Part shown: piece by piece, positions 39,255 to 48,924 of the stretch
How positions within the stretch are numbered: the stretch's first letter is position 1
Layout: each line of letters starts with the position of its first letter
Assembly: GCA_021324545.1 (NCBI GenBank)
Contig: JAJPIX010000009.1
Span: 1 to 64,000, forward strand
DNA: 64,000 bases
Direction of reading: 5' to 3'
Source: Alphaproteobacteria bacterium
GTDB lineage: Bacteria > Pseudomonadota > Alphaproteobacteria > Micropepsales > Micropepsaceae
Notes under the pieces: model-generated
What the model saw: only the letters and a program-made list of their open reading frames with translations
What the model was told of the DNA's origin: nothing
The model's database searches: none
Position numbers and translations under genes: made by a program

Positions 39255-39553
39255 TGGACCAACCCGACCAGATCATCCATCAGCCGGTGCGCCTGAAGAT
39301 CATGGCGGCGCTGAAGCCGCTGCCCGGCGACGAGATGCTGGAATTCGTGCGGCTCAAATCGCTGATCGGCGCCACCGAAGGCAATCTCGGCGCGCATATC
39401 GGAACGCTTGAGCAGGCGGGCTATGTGAAGGTCGTAAAGGATTTCAACGGCAAGAAGCCGCGCACGCGCGTGGCGCTGACCAAACAGGGCCGCCGCGCTT
39501 TCGAAGACTACGTGACCTATCTGCGCGGCATCGTGAATTCGGCGCAGGGCTGA
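39254..39553 (+). CDS. winged-helix transcriptional regulator (HTH_34-like)
   Basis: HQPVRLKIMAALKPL...LKSLIGATEGNLGAHIGTLEQAGYVKVVKDFNGKKPRTRVALTKQGRRAFEDYV. Confidence 0.88.
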   Translation: MDQPDQIIHQPVRLKIMAALKPLPGDEMLEFVRLKSLIGATEGNLGAHIGTLEQAGYVKVVKDFNGKKPRTRVALTKQGRRAFEDYVTYLRGIVNSAQG

Positions 39554-39567
39554 AGGGAGAAGCACCC

Positions 39568-40143
39568 ATGGACATGCAAGGGGTTTCGCCGGTGGGCTGG
39601 ATGCACACGATCGCCTGTATCGCGGCCCTGATCGCGGGCGGCTGGAACATCGTTGCGGAAAAAGGCACGGGCCCACACAAGCTGCGCGGACACATCTATG
39701 CATGGTCCATGATCGCGGCCAATGTGCTGGCGTTTTTCATCTACCGCTTCGACCTGGACATCGCCCATCAATTCCGGCCCGGCGCCAATGTGTTCGGGTT
39801 TTTCCACTGGCTGGCGGTTGCGGCGCTTTTCTTCACGCTTGCGGGCTATTACGCGGCGTTCCGCCAGCAGCGCGGCTTCTGGGCCTATGCCCATCCGGTC
39901 TCGATGGTCCTGAGCTACTACATTCTGGCCGGCGGGCTGATCAACGAGCTCTTTGCGCGCATTACGGCGTTGCGGCCTTTTGCGGTGACGATCGTGAACG
40001 GCCATCGCCAGTTCGGCGCGCCCGCCATAGCGATCGCGCAGAATCTCTGGCTCGCCGCGTCCCTGATCCTGATCGTCTATTTCATCGCCAGGACCGCCCG
40101 CTATCGCAGGCGGCATCGGCGGGCCGCCGCGCAGCAGGCCTGA
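39568..40143 (+). CDS. polytopic membrane protein (DUF2306-like)
   Basis: 191 aa; GWMHTIACIAALIAGGWNIVAEKGTGPHKLRGHIYAWSMIAANVLAFFIYRF. Confidence 0.75.
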   Translation: MDMQGVSPVGWMHTIACIAALIAGGWNIVAEKGTGPHKLRGHIYAWSMIAANVLAFFIYRFDLDIAHQFRPGANVFGFFHWLAVAALFFTLAGYYAAFRQQRGFWAYAHPVSMVLSYYILAGGLINELFARITALRPFAVTIVNGHRQFGAPAIAIAQNLWLAASLILIVYFIARTARYRRRHRRAAAQQA

Positions 40144-40165
40144 CTTCACAACGGAGAACATCACC

Positions 40166-41113
40166 ATGCGCACGCAAATCTTTGAAATCTGTATCGGAGC
40201 TGCCGTCGCCATGGCGCTGATCGTGCCCACGCTTGGCCACGCCCAGGACATGGATTCGCCTACCCGGCTTTATCCCGACAGCCGGATCGTGGTGCGCGAC
40301 CGCTTCTCCGATGAGATCGTGGGAACAGGGCCGGACCTTGTGTTCATTCCGGGCCTTGCGTCTTCGCGCGCCACCTGGAAGGCCGCCGCCGGCCGGCTGA
40401 AGGATCGTTATCGCCTGCATCTGATCCAGGTGGCGGGATTTGCAGGCGAGCCCGCGCGCGCCAATGCGAGCGGACCTGTGCTTGTTCCGACGGCGGAAGC
40501 GATCGATGCCTATCTCGTCGAGCAGCATCTCGTGCCGGCCACGATCATCGGCCATTCGCTCGGCGGCACCATCACGCTCTACCTCGCAGAACACCATCCG
40601 GCCGACCTGAAACAGGCGATGCTGGTGGATACGCTGCCGTACTATGCCACGCTGATGGGCGGCCCCGATGCGACCGTTGCGGGCATGACGCCCATGGCCG
40701 GCGCGATTCGCGCGGGCACCTCGCAGATGAGCCCGGAGCAGCGCGCGCAAATGACCGCAAGCATGGCGGCCGCGCAATCCGACAGGGACATGATCACCGC
40801 CTGGGGCAAGGCAAGCGATCCGTCCACGGTCCGCAATGCCCTGGCCGACGATCTTCTGCTCGACATGCGGCCGGGGCTTTCCGCAATCACCACGCCGATC
40901 ACGCTGGTGGCGCCCGATTATGCCGCGTTGGGCGTGCCGCCCGGCGCCAACCTGGCGCGCTACAGGCAGGACTATGCGGCGGTGAAAAACATGACCTTCG
41001 TGCCGGTGACCGGCTCGCTGCACTTTCTCATGCTGGACCAGCCGGCGCAGTTCGATGCGGCGCTGGATATGTTTCTGGCAAAGGGAGGCGCTCGCGAATC
41101 TGTGCAGCCGTGA
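40166..41113 (+). CDS. alpha/beta hydrolase
   Basis: Signal peptide; FIPGLASSRATWKAAAGRL, GHSLGGTI, SLHFLMLDQP. Confidence 0.9.
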   Translation: MRTQIFEICIGAAVAMALIVPTLGHAQDMDSPTRLYPDSRIVVRDRFSDEIVGTGPDLVFIPGLASSRATWKAAAGRLKDRYRLHLIQVAGFAGEPARANASGPVLVPTAEAIDAYLVEQHLVPATIIGHSLGGTITLYLAEHHPADLKQAMLVDTLPYYATLMGGPDATVAGMTPMAGAIRAGTSQMSPEQRAQMTASMAAAQSDRDMITAWGKASDPSTVRNALADDLLLDMRPGLSAITTPITLVAPDYAALGVPPGANLARYRQDYAAVKNMTFVPVTGSLHFLMLDQPAQFDAALDMFLAKGGARESVQP

Positions 41114-41927
41114 CGCCGGATTCGCGCAGATGGCGCAAGGTGACCGCATTGTCCCGCTTGGAAAACTTCCGGCCCTGCGAATCCAGTATCAGGTCGTGAT
41201 GCGCATAGGCCGGCGCGGGCAATCCGAGCAACGCCTGCAACAGCCGCTGAACATGCGCAGCCGCAAACAGGTCATGCCCGCGCGTGACAAGCGTCACGCC
41301 CTGGAAGGCATCGTCCACCACCGCCGCAAGATGATAGGCCGATGGCGTTTCCTTGCGCGCCAATACGATGTCGCCGAAGAGGAGCGGCCGGGCGGCGATG
41401 ATTCCCGTTTCGCCGTCGGGTCCGCGGCCCAATTCTTCAAAATGAAGCGGGCCTGCCAGCCGGGCGGCTTTCTCCACATCAAGCCGCAGGGCGTAAGGAA
41501 GGTTGCTTGCGATTTTCGCTTCGCGTTCGCCGGCCGAAAGCCTGCGGCAGGTGCCGGGATAGGGCGCGCCTTCCGGCCCGTGCGGCGCGTGGGCGGCGCG
41601 CGCCACTTCGTCGGCGATCTCCCGCCGCGTGCAAAAGCAGGGATAGAGCAGGCCCAGCGCTTCCAGCCTGTCCAATGCCGCCCGATAGGCCGCCATGCGC
41701 TGCGACTGCCGCAGCACGGGCGCGGGCCAATCGAGCCCGAGCCATCGGAGATCCTCGAAGATGGCGGCCTTGAATTCCGGCCGGCAGCGGGTTGCATCGA
41801 TGTCTTCGATCCGCACAAGAAAACGGCCGATCGCCGCCTTTGCCCTATCGTGCGCGACGATCGCCGCGAAGGCATGGCCGAGATGCAGCAACCCCGTTGG
41901 ACTTGGCGCAAAGCGCGTGACAATCAT
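41028..41927 (-). CDS. gluQ: glutamyl-Q tRNA(Asp) synthetase
   Basis: MIVTRFAPSPTGLLHLGHAFAAIVAHDRA, FLVRIEDIDATRC, KFSKRDNAVTL; lacks anticodon-binding domain. Confidence 0.93.
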   Translation of the reverse strand: MIVTRFAPSPTGLLHLGHAFAAIVAHDRAKAAIGRFLVRIEDIDATRCRPEFKAAIFEDLRWLGLDWPAPVLRQSQRMAAYRAALDRLEALGLLYPCFCTRREIADEVARAAHAPHGPEGAPYPGTCRRLSAGEREAKIASNLPYALRLDVEKAARLAGPLHFEELGRGPDGETGIIAARPLLFGDIVLARKETPSAYHLAAVVDDAFQGVTLVTRGHDLFAAAHVQRLLQALLGLPAPAYAHHDLILDSQGRKFSKRDNAVTLRHLRESGVTAAQIRERLPLPETYPAPHRTAPAGPA

Positions 41928-41952
41928 TGCGGGAGTTTACATTCCTTCCCGC

Positions 41953-42644
41953 ATGGCGAAACCACACCGCATCTCCAGCGCCGCCCAGCTCGAACAGGCG
42001 CTGGCCGAACTTGAGGCGGCGGACGCCCGGCTTGCCGCCGTGCTCAGGTCCATCGCCAAACCCAAATTCGTGGCGCGCAGGCGGCACGGCTTTGAGGCGC
42101 TGGTTGAGATTGTGGTGAGCCAGCAGCTGTCGGGCGCCGCCGCCGACACCATCTTCGGCCGCCTGAAGCAGAAGGTTTCGCCTTTGGCCCGCAGGCGGTC
42201 ATCGCAGCCGACGCGGCCACCCTGCGCGCCTGCGGTCTTTCCGCGCCCAAGCAACGGCACATCAAAACCATCGCGGCGGCGATTCTTGACGGCTCGCTCG
42301 ATCTTGATCGCATCCGCCGGATGGCCGATGCCGATGCGCGCGCCCATCTGACCGCCGTGAAAGGCATTGGCCCCTGGACGGCGGACATTTACCTGATGTC
42401 TTCGCTTGGCCGCGCCGACATCTGGCCGGTGGGCGATGTTTCGCTGCAGGCGGCGGTGGCGCGCGCGCTCAAGCTGCGCAAGCGGCCGACCGAAAAGGCC
42501 ATGGAACGGCTCTCGCGCAACTGGCGGCCCTGGCGCACGATTGCCGCACGCATGCTATGGACGCATGAAGACAGCCTCCGCCGCGCCGAACGCGAAGCCG
42601 CGGGGGCGAAGCTGAACGGAAAGCGGAAACCGGGACAACGCTGA
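41953..42644 (+). pseudogene. DNA-3-methyladenine glycosylase (AlkA-like, HhH-GPD), split by one-base frameshift near 42180
   Basis: Frame 1: MAKPHRISSAAQLEQAL...VVSQQLSGAAADTIFGRLKQKVS; frame from 42180: FGPQAVIAADAATLRACGLSAPKQRHIKTIAAAI...LTAVKGIGPWTADIYLMSSLGRADIWPVGD. Confidence 0.88.
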
Positions 42645-43339
42645 TGGCGCCAGGCGCACAATCACTGTCAGGGCCCAGGTTGCCGCCGGCGCGGGGCGCC
42701 GCCACCCATCTTGTGGTGCTGGCGCACGGCTATGGCGCCGACGGCAACGATCTTATCGGGCTTGCGCCGCACTGGCAGCGCCTGCTGCCCACGGTGGCCT
42801 TCGCCGCGCCCAATGCGCCGGAGCGCTGCGCAGGCGCGCCCATGGGCTATCAATGGTTTCCGATTTCGCGGCTGGACCCTTCGGAGATGCGCAAGGGCGT
42901 GGAATCAGCGGCCGCTGCGCTGAACGCGTTTCTGGATGCGGAGCTTCAGCGCCTCAACCTTCCGCCGGAGCGGCTGGCGCTCGTGGGATTCAGCCAGGGC
43001 ACGATGCTGTCGCTGCATGTGGGCCTGCGCCGCGCGGCAAAGCCTGCGGCGATCATCGGATATTCCGGATTGCTCGCAAGCGAGCCGCCGAAGCCCGGCG
43101 CCGACGCCCCGCCCGTTCTTCTCTGTCACGGCGATGCCGACACCATGATCCCGCCGGGCGCACTGTTTGAATCGGCAGGCGCGCTCGGCGCGAGCGGTTA
43201 CGCGGTGCAATGGCACCTGTCGGCCAATGTGGGGCACGGCATCGCGCCGGACGGGCTTGCGCTGGGCGGCGCGTTTCTCGCGCTGGCTTTTCGCGGCCAG
43301 CTGCGGCGCACGGGCGAAGCCGGCTGCCCGCTGCGCTGA
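42644..43339 (+). CDS. phospholipase/carboxylesterase family alpha/beta hydrolase
   Basis: LVVLAHGYGADGNDLIGLAPHWQ, LVGFSQGTMLSLHVGLR, LLCHGDADTMIPP. Confidence 0.92.
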   Translation: MAPGAQSLSGPRLPPARGAATHLVVLAHGYGADGNDLIGLAPHWQRLLPTVAFAAPNAPERCAGAPMGYQWFPISRLDPSEMRKGVESAAAALNAFLDAELQRLNLPPERLALVGFSQGTMLSLHVGLRRAAKPAAIIGYSGLLASEPPKPGADAPPVLLCHGDADTMIPPGALFESAGALGASGYAVQWHLSANVGHGIAPDGLALGGAFLALAFRGQLRRTGEAGCPLR

Positions 43340-43445
43340 TCATTTGCAGCAAAGTTTCCGCCAATTTCATGAACCGGACATTCATCGCGCATTCAGCTTG
43401 CGCTTTGTAGGTGTGCGGGCCGGATACGGCTGAACTCCTGCGTTG

Positions 43446-44642
43446 ATGGAGAACGACATGGTTACGGTCATCAAGGGAACGGACAACCCGGAAACCATTT
43501 CCGGGACATCGCATGCGGACAACATCTACGGCTATGGCGGCGACGACGTCCTGAAGGGCAACGGCGGCAGCGACTTCCTATTCGGCGGAAGCGGCAACGA
43601 CACGCTGATCGGCGGCGTGGGCGTCAACGACTATTGGGGCGATTCCGGCAACGACACGTTCCAGATGTCGGTGCGCGGTTCGGCCGGCGGCAGCGACGAC
43701 CTGATCCACGACTTCGCCCAGGGCGCGGACAGGATCGACGTTTCCCGCTGGGGCATCAGCGATCTCGAACAGGTGCGCAAGCTTCTGTATGTGGACAGCC
43801 ACGGCGATGCCGCGTTCAACGCCTTCTTCGACGGATTCGATCATGTGTTGCGGATCAAGGGCATTTCGCCCGGCGCGCTGACATCGTCGGACTTCGTGTT
43901 TTCGCATTCCGGCCCGGTCAATGAGACCGGCACGAGTTTCGATGACGTGCTGTTCGGCTCGTCCGGCAACGACACGCTTGACGGCAAGGGCGGCCGCGAC
44001 CTTCTGCTGGGCGGCCATGGCAACGACACGCTGACCGGCGGATTCGGGCTGGACAGCTATGACGGCGGGCAGGGCTTCGACACCGTAAGCTATGCCTACA
44101 GCAACGAGATCGTGGATGTTTATCTCAACCGCGGCGTGGCGATCTTCGGCGATGGCGCCCGGGAATTCCTGTCGTCCATCGAAGCGGTGACCGGCAGTTC
44201 GGCGGGCAACTGGCTGACCGGCAGCAACGGCGCCAACACGCTGACGGGGCTTGCCGGCAACGACATCCTGAAGGGCCTGGGCGGCGGCGACAGGCTGGAT
44301 GGCGGCGGCGGCGCCGACAAGCTTGTGGGCGGCGGCGGCGACGATGTTTTCGTCTATTCCCATCTCGGCGACAGCACCACGGCCGGATCGGGCCGCGACA
44401 CGATCACCGACTTCGCGGGCGGCGACAAGATCGACCTCACCGGGCTGGAAGCCGCCACCGGCGAGAATTTCGACTTCATCGGCCACACCCCCTTCACGCA
44501 CACGGCCGGGGAGATCTCCTTCCACGTCAACAATGCGGGCAACACGATCGTGTGGCTGGACAGCGACGGCAACGGCAGCGCCGATTTCGCCATTCAGCTC
44601 GACGGATCGCACACGCTTTCGGCCGGCGACTTCATCCTGTGA
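43446..44642 (+). CDS. RTX-type calcium-binding protein
   Basis: GGSGNDTLIGG, GSSGNDTLDGKGGRDLLLGGHGNDTLTGG, LAGNDILKGLGGGDRLDGGGGADKLVGGGGDDVF; serralysin-like C-term. Confidence 0.92.
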   Translation: MENDMVTVIKGTDNPETISGTSHADNIYGYGGDDVLKGNGGSDFLFGGSGNDTLIGGVGVNDYWGDSGNDTFQMSVRGSAGGSDDLIHDFAQGADRIDVSRWGISDLEQVRKLLYVDSHGDAAFNAFFDGFDHVLRIKGISPGALTSSDFVFSHSGPVNETGTSFDDVLFGSSGNDTLDGKGGRDLLLGGHGNDTLTGGFGLDSYDGGQGFDTVSYAYSNEIVDVYLNRGVAIFGDGAREFLSSIEAVTGSSAGNWLTGSNGANTLTGLAGNDILKGLGGGDRLDGGGGADKLVGGGGDDVFVYSHLGDSTTAGSGRDTITDFAGGDKIDLTGLEAATGENFDFIGHTPFTHTAGEISFHVNNAGNTIVWLDSDGNGSADFAIQLDGSHTLSAGDFIL

Positions 44643-44792
44643 CGCGGGCGGCCCGGCGCCCGGAGCAGGCGCATTGTCGCGCGCCTGTCACGGCGAATCG
44701 CATAAAATGCCGCGGGCGCTTGATTTTCGGGCCATAGCCCATAAAGTTCCGCCCGCTGCAACCGGAGGTGCCGTCTTCACAAGGAGTCTGTC

Positions 44793-45353
44793 GTGCTAGC
44801 CGCCGAGCGATTGCCCGACAACTGCCCGGCGCTTGTGCTCAATGCGGACCATCGCCCGTTGAGCTATTTTCCGCTGTCCCTGTGGTCCTGGCAGGACACC
44901 ATCAAGGCGGTGTTCCTGGAGCGCGTAAACATCCTGGCCGAATACGACCGCGCCGTCCGCTCGCCCAGCTTCGAGATGAAGCTGCCGTCGGTGGTATCGC
45001 TGAAGACCTACATCAGGCCGGCGCGCAATCCGGCCTTCACGCGGTTCAACGTGTTCCTGCGCGATCATTTCGAATGCCAGTATTGCGGCGCGAGAACCGA
45101 TCTGACCTTCGACCACCTGATCCCGCGTTCGAGGGGCGGGCGCACGACCTGGGACAACGTGGTCACGGCCTGCGCGCCCTGCAATCTGCTCAAGGGCGGG
45201 CGCCTGGCCCATCACATCGCCATGTATCCGCGCAATCCCCCGCACAGGCCCACGGTAAACGAATTGCGCAACGCCGGGCGCAAATTCCCGCCCAATTACC
45301 TGCACGAGAGCTGGGCCGACTATCTTTACTGGGACAGCGAACTGGAGCCTTAG
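44793..45353 (+). CDS. HNH endonuclease
   Basis: GTG start; HFECQYCGARTDLTFDHLIPRSRGGRTTWDNVVTACAPCN. Confidence 0.94.
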   Translation: MLAAERLPDNCPALVLNADHRPLSYFPLSLWSWQDTIKAVFLERVNILAEYDRAVRSPSFEMKLPSVVSLKTYIRPARNPAFTRFNVFLRDHFECQYCGARTDLTFDHLIPRSRGGRTTWDNVVTACAPCNLLKGGRLAHHIAMYPRNPPHRPTVNELRNAGRKFPPNYLHESWADYLYWDSELEP

Positions 45354-46045
45354 CGGCTTGCGGGCGCCGTCGAAGCGTCCGCTTTGGCGGCTTGCCAGGC
45401 TCCGCGCCCGCCGCGCCACATCGCCAGCAACGACGGCGCGCCCGCAGGCGCGATGTCCTTCTGCACGGCAAAGCCCGCGCGTTCGTAAAGCCGCGTGTTC
45501 TTGGGATTGGAATTTTCGAGATAGGCGGGCAATCCCGTTTCGTCGATGCGATGAAGGGTTGCTTCGAGCAGCGCCGAGCCAAGGCCCATGCCCTGATGGC
45601 GCGGTTCGACGGCGATGAACGCGAGATAATAATGCGGCTGGCGCGGATGGTTTTTTTCCATCGCATCGGCCATGGCCGATCCGCGCTTGAGCCGCGAGAA
45701 GCCGCAAAGCCGGACGAAAAGCGGAAAGAGCTTCAATTGCTCGATGAAGCCGCCCGGGCTTGCGGGCGCATCCGGCGGAAGCCAGGCCGCGGCCACGGAT
45801 GCATCGTCGGCCATCCACACGTCGTTGAAGGGTATGGCGCGTGCCTCGAGCACCCAGCGGAAGAAGCCTTCAAGCGCCGCAAGCCGCCCGGGCCCGGGCC
45901 GCGCGATCCAGCCAAAGACGGGATCGCTTGTGAAGGCGGCGGCAAACATCCTGGCGATCGCCGGCGCATCCGCCGGCGTCGCGCGGCGCGGATGCGACGC
46001 CGCCTGCAGTCTGTCATGGCGATCGGTGGAGGCTTTATTGCTCAA
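45350..46045 (-). CDS. GNAT family N-acetyltransferase
   Basis: YYLAFIAVEPRHQGMGLGSALLEATLHRIDETGLPAYLENSNPKNTRLYERAGF. Confidence 0.93.
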   Translation of the reverse strand: MSNKASTDRHDRLQAASHPRRATPADAPAIARMFAAAFTSDPVFGWIARPGPGRLAALEGFFRWVLEARAIPFNDVWMADDASVAAAWLPPDAPASPGGFIEQLKLFPLFVRLCGFSRLKRGSAMADAMEKNHPRQPHYYLAFIAVEPRHQGMGLGSALLEATLHRIDETGLPAYLENSNPKNTRLYERAGFAVQKDIAPAGAPSLLAMWRGGRGAWQAAKADASTAPASR

Positions 46046-46608
46046 ATGCGCTCGGACAGTTTGATGGCGATGCGGCAGCCCGCCTTGATGGCTTCGCTCA
46101 GCAGGCGGTAGCCCGGCGCATCCCGGGCGCCCTGCGCGAGCGCTTCGTTGCGATGCGCAATCTCATCATCGCGGAATTCGCCGATTGTCTTTTTCAGCTC
46201 GCTGTCGGAAAGCCGCTCCAGCTGGCGCGCATAATGCCCGTCGATCACGTCTTCCACGGCGGCCGTGCAGGCCATGGCCGATTTTTCGCCCAGGAGCGCG
46301 GTCGCCGCGCCGAGGGCGAATCCGGCCACACGCCACAGCGGCTCAAGCGCCGTCGGCCGCACGCGGCGCGCGTTGATCAGCGTGTCGAAAGCCTTCAGAT
46401 GATGACGTTCCTGTTCGGCCATCTCGCGGACGATGGCGGCGGCCCTGGTGTTTCCGCGCGCATCGAGCACGGCGAGCTGTCCTTCGTAAATGCGCACCGC
46501 GCCATATTCCCCGGCATGATCCACCCGGATCATGGATTGCACATCATCCTGCGCCGAAACGCCCGGCGGCGCGGGCCTTTGTCCCCTTTTGCCTGTTTCT
46601 TTCGTCAT
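46042..46608 (-). CDS. coq7: demethoxyubiquinone hydroxylase family protein
   Basis: MIRVDHAGEYGAVRIYEGQLAVL, EQERHHLKAFDTLI, FRDDEIAHRNEAL diiron motifs. Confidence 0.93.
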   Translation of the reverse strand: MTKETGKRGQRPAPPGVSAQDDVQSMIRVDHAGEYGAVRIYEGQLAVLDARGNTRAAAIVREMAEQERHHLKAFDTLINARRVRPTALEPLWRVAGFALGAATALLGEKSAMACTAAVEDVIDGHYARQLERLSDSELKKTIGEFRDDEIAHRNEALAQGARDAPGYRLLSEAIKAGCRIAIKLSERI

Positions 46609-47093
46609 GACTTTTTCACGCGGATCAGTGTGATCCCCGCAAGAATGCTTGCGCCAAGCGAGGCAATGGCATTGTAGCCCGCCAGCGAAATGCCCAGGAG
46701 CCGCCACTGGGCGACATCGCAACGCACGACGGGCGCAGAAAGATCAAGCTTCCCGGTGAGGATGAAGGCATGTCCCGTGCAGGCATCCGGGCCGGGCCAC
46801 CATTTCCATTCGACGCCGGCGTGATAGACGCCGATGGCTCCCGACAGCGCCACGAACATCAGCGCCAGAATGGCAATCGAAGTAGCAAGCCTTCGGTCCA
46901 GCAGGCCCGCCAGCCCCAGAAGGCCGCCGCCAATGCCGATCACGGCCGCTGCGATATGCGGCCAGCGCTGCCACATGCACATTTCGCAAGGCGCAAGCCC
47001 GCCCAGATATTCAAAGCCGAGCGCCCCCAGGAGGAGGATCAGGGCCAGCAGGCCGACGCCAAGCGCAACCTGATCGGGGCGGGAAAAGCTCAT
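46605..47093 (-). CDS. dsbB: disulfide bond formation protein B
   Basis: FEYLGGLAPCEMCMWQRWPHIAA; four TM; ATGA overlaps both sides. Confidence 0.9.
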   Translation of the reverse strand: MSFSRPDQVALGVGLLALILLLGALGFEYLGGLAPCEMCMWQRWPHIAAAVIGIGGGLLGLAGLLDRRLATSIAILALMFVALSGAIGVYHAGVEWKWWPGPDACTGHAFILTGKLDLSAPVVRCDVAQWRLLGISLAGYNAIASLGASILAGITLIRVKKS

Positions 47094-47512
47094 CGGGCGA
47101 AAATCTGGCGCTCGTCCGCAAAGGCCTTGAATTCGAGCACGTTCCCGCTGGGGTCGGCGACAAAAAATGTCGCCTGCTCGCCCGGCCGGCCCTTGAAACG
47201 GATGGTCGGTTCGATTTCGAAACGAGTTCCGGATTTCCTAAGCTTTTCAACCAATTGATGCCATTCCGGCAGGCTGAGAATCACGCCAAAATGCCGCACC
47301 GGAACCTTCTCACCGTCAACCCAATTATGCGCTTTATCACTGCCGCCGTCCCCGCCGAGGTGGGCTACGATCTGGTGTCCGAAGAAGTCGAAATCGACCC
47401 ATTCGGCCGCAGAGCGCCCCTCCGGACAGCCCAGCAGAGTCCCGTAAAACGCGCGGGCCTGGGAAAGATCGCGCACGGGAAATGCAAGGTGGAACCGGGG
47501 TGGCGTGGTCAT
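47090..47512 (-). CDS. VOC family (glyoxalase-like) protein
   Basis: FHLAFPVRDLSQARAFYGTLLGCPEGRSAAEWVDFDFFGHQIVAHL...FFVADPSGNVLEFKAF. Confidence 0.93.
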   Translation of the reverse strand: MTTPPRFHLAFPVRDLSQARAFYGTLLGCPEGRSAAEWVDFDFFGHQIVAHLGGDGGSDKAHNWVDGEKVPVRHFGVILSLPEWHQLVEKLRKSGTRFEIEPTIRFKGRPGEQATFFVADPSGNVLEFKAFADERQIFAR

Positions 47513-47575
47513 GTGTTGGCGTTTGTCGCGGGCTTCTTTGCAAGAGAAGCAAGCCCGGCCGGTAAAGGGAAGTCC

Positions 47576-48334
47576 ATGCGTAAAAAGGCCCCCCATCGTT
47601 CGCGCAGCGACCAGAGGCGCGTGCTTCTGAAAATCGACGGGCAGGCGGTGCCTGTGACCGTCAGGATCAATCCCCGCGCAAGGCGACTGATCGTGAAGGT
47701 GCATCCATCGACCGGCGAGGTCTCGGTCGTGGCGTCGTCGCGCCGCGCGCTGGAGCATGCGCTGGAATTTGCGCGCACGGAAAAGGACTGGATCGCGGGC
47801 AGGCTGGCCGATGTGCCGCCGCCGGTGATGCTTGGCCTTGGGGCCTGCATTCCCTTTCGCGGCGAAGAGCATGTGATCCGCCAGGGCGGTTCTGGCGGCA
47901 AACCCGTGTGGATCGAGCGCGAGGAAGATGTGGCCATCATCCGCGTTTCCGGCCGCAGCGAACATGCGGGCCGCCGGGTGCTTGATTTCCTGAAGCGCGA
48001 GGCGCGCCGCAAGCTTGAAATGCGCGTCATGGAATACGCAGGCGCGCTTGGCGTCAGCCCGCGGCGCATCACCGTGCGCGATACGGCCAGCCGCTGGGGG
48101 TCCTGCTCATCGTCGCGGTCGTTGTCCTTTTCCTGGCGCCTCATTCTCGCGCCGCCTTTCGTGCTGGATTATGTCGTGGCGCATGAAGTCGCCCATCTGC
48201 GCGAGCTCAATCACAGCCCGCGATTCTGGCGCCTTGTCGAGGCGCTGGTGCCCGATCTCAGGCGCGCGCAGAACTGGCTGGCGCGCAAAGGCACCGAACT
48301 TTACCGCTATGCGCCCAGAATCGAACGGAACTGA
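47576..48334 (+). CDS. SprT/YgjP-like metallopeptidase (DUF45)
   Basis: RWGSCSSSRSLSFSWRLILAPPFVLDYVVAHEVAHLRELNHSPRFW. Confidence 0.93.
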   Translation: MRKKAPHRSRSDQRRVLLKIDGQAVPVTVRINPRARRLIVKVHPSTGEVSVVASSRRALEHALEFARTEKDWIAGRLADVPPPVMLGLGACIPFRGEEHVIRQGGSGGKPVWIEREEDVAIIRVSGRSEHAGRRVLDFLKREARRKLEMRVMEYAGALGVSPRRITVRDTASRWGSCSSSRSLSFSWRLILAPPFVLDYVVAHEVAHLRELNHSPRFWRLVEALVPDLRRAQNWLARKGTELYRYAPRIERN

Positions 48335-48343
48335 CGGCCGGCG

Positions 48344-48814
48344 CTATTGATCGCCGCCGCCGCCATAGAGCCACGGCATCTTCTTCAATTCCGCTTCATG
48401 CGCCTTGAAGAAGGCGATCTGGGCCTGCGAAGTCTGATCGGCCAGTTTGGCGGCGCTTTGGGGATATTCGGCCGCGACGCCCGCGCTCATGAGCACAAGC
48501 GGCATCAGCACGACATCGTCGGCATTGAGCCCGTGCCTGGTGAAGAACGCCAGGTAGCGCGGATAGGATTTCAGCCTGGCCTCGGTTTCGGTGATCGTTT
48601 TGCTGTCGCTATCGCTGTTGTCCATCTGGGCACGGAACGAAGGATCGGTTTTTTCGGCCTGCGCGACCTCGGCCATGGCGGCCTGCATGGCCCTGATCTT
48701 GTCCATGGAAAGCGTGTAGCTGCGCAACTTGGCCAGATCGGCCTGCGAAATGTCGCCGGCGGCCGCAAGGCCCGGACCAAGGACAAACACAACGGCAAGA
48801 AACAGACGCTTCAT
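48344..48814 (-). CDS. hypothetical periplasmic protein
   Basis: Signal peptide MKRLFLAVVFVLGPGLAAAG; 156 aa. Confidence 0.7.
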   Translation of the reverse strand: MKRLFLAVVFVLGPGLAAAGDISQADLAKLRSYTLSMDKIRAMQAAMAEVAQAEKTDPSFRAQMDNSDSDSKTITETEARLKSYPRYLAFFTRHGLNADDVVLMPLVLMSAGVAAEYPQSAAKLADQTSQAQIAFFKAHEAELKKMPWLYGGGGDQ

Positions 48815-48924
48815 GGCACTCCCCTGTCTCGCGCGATGAAGCCCTATCCGCCGCGACCTGGCAAGGATGCAGGGCGCGGAATTGTCCGTTAAGCTGACGC
48901 GGAGCTGATTTCCGCGGGCCGCCG

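Noticed and set aside
43500-44350. Tandem DNA repeat
   Set aside because: Explained by RTX nonapeptide coding
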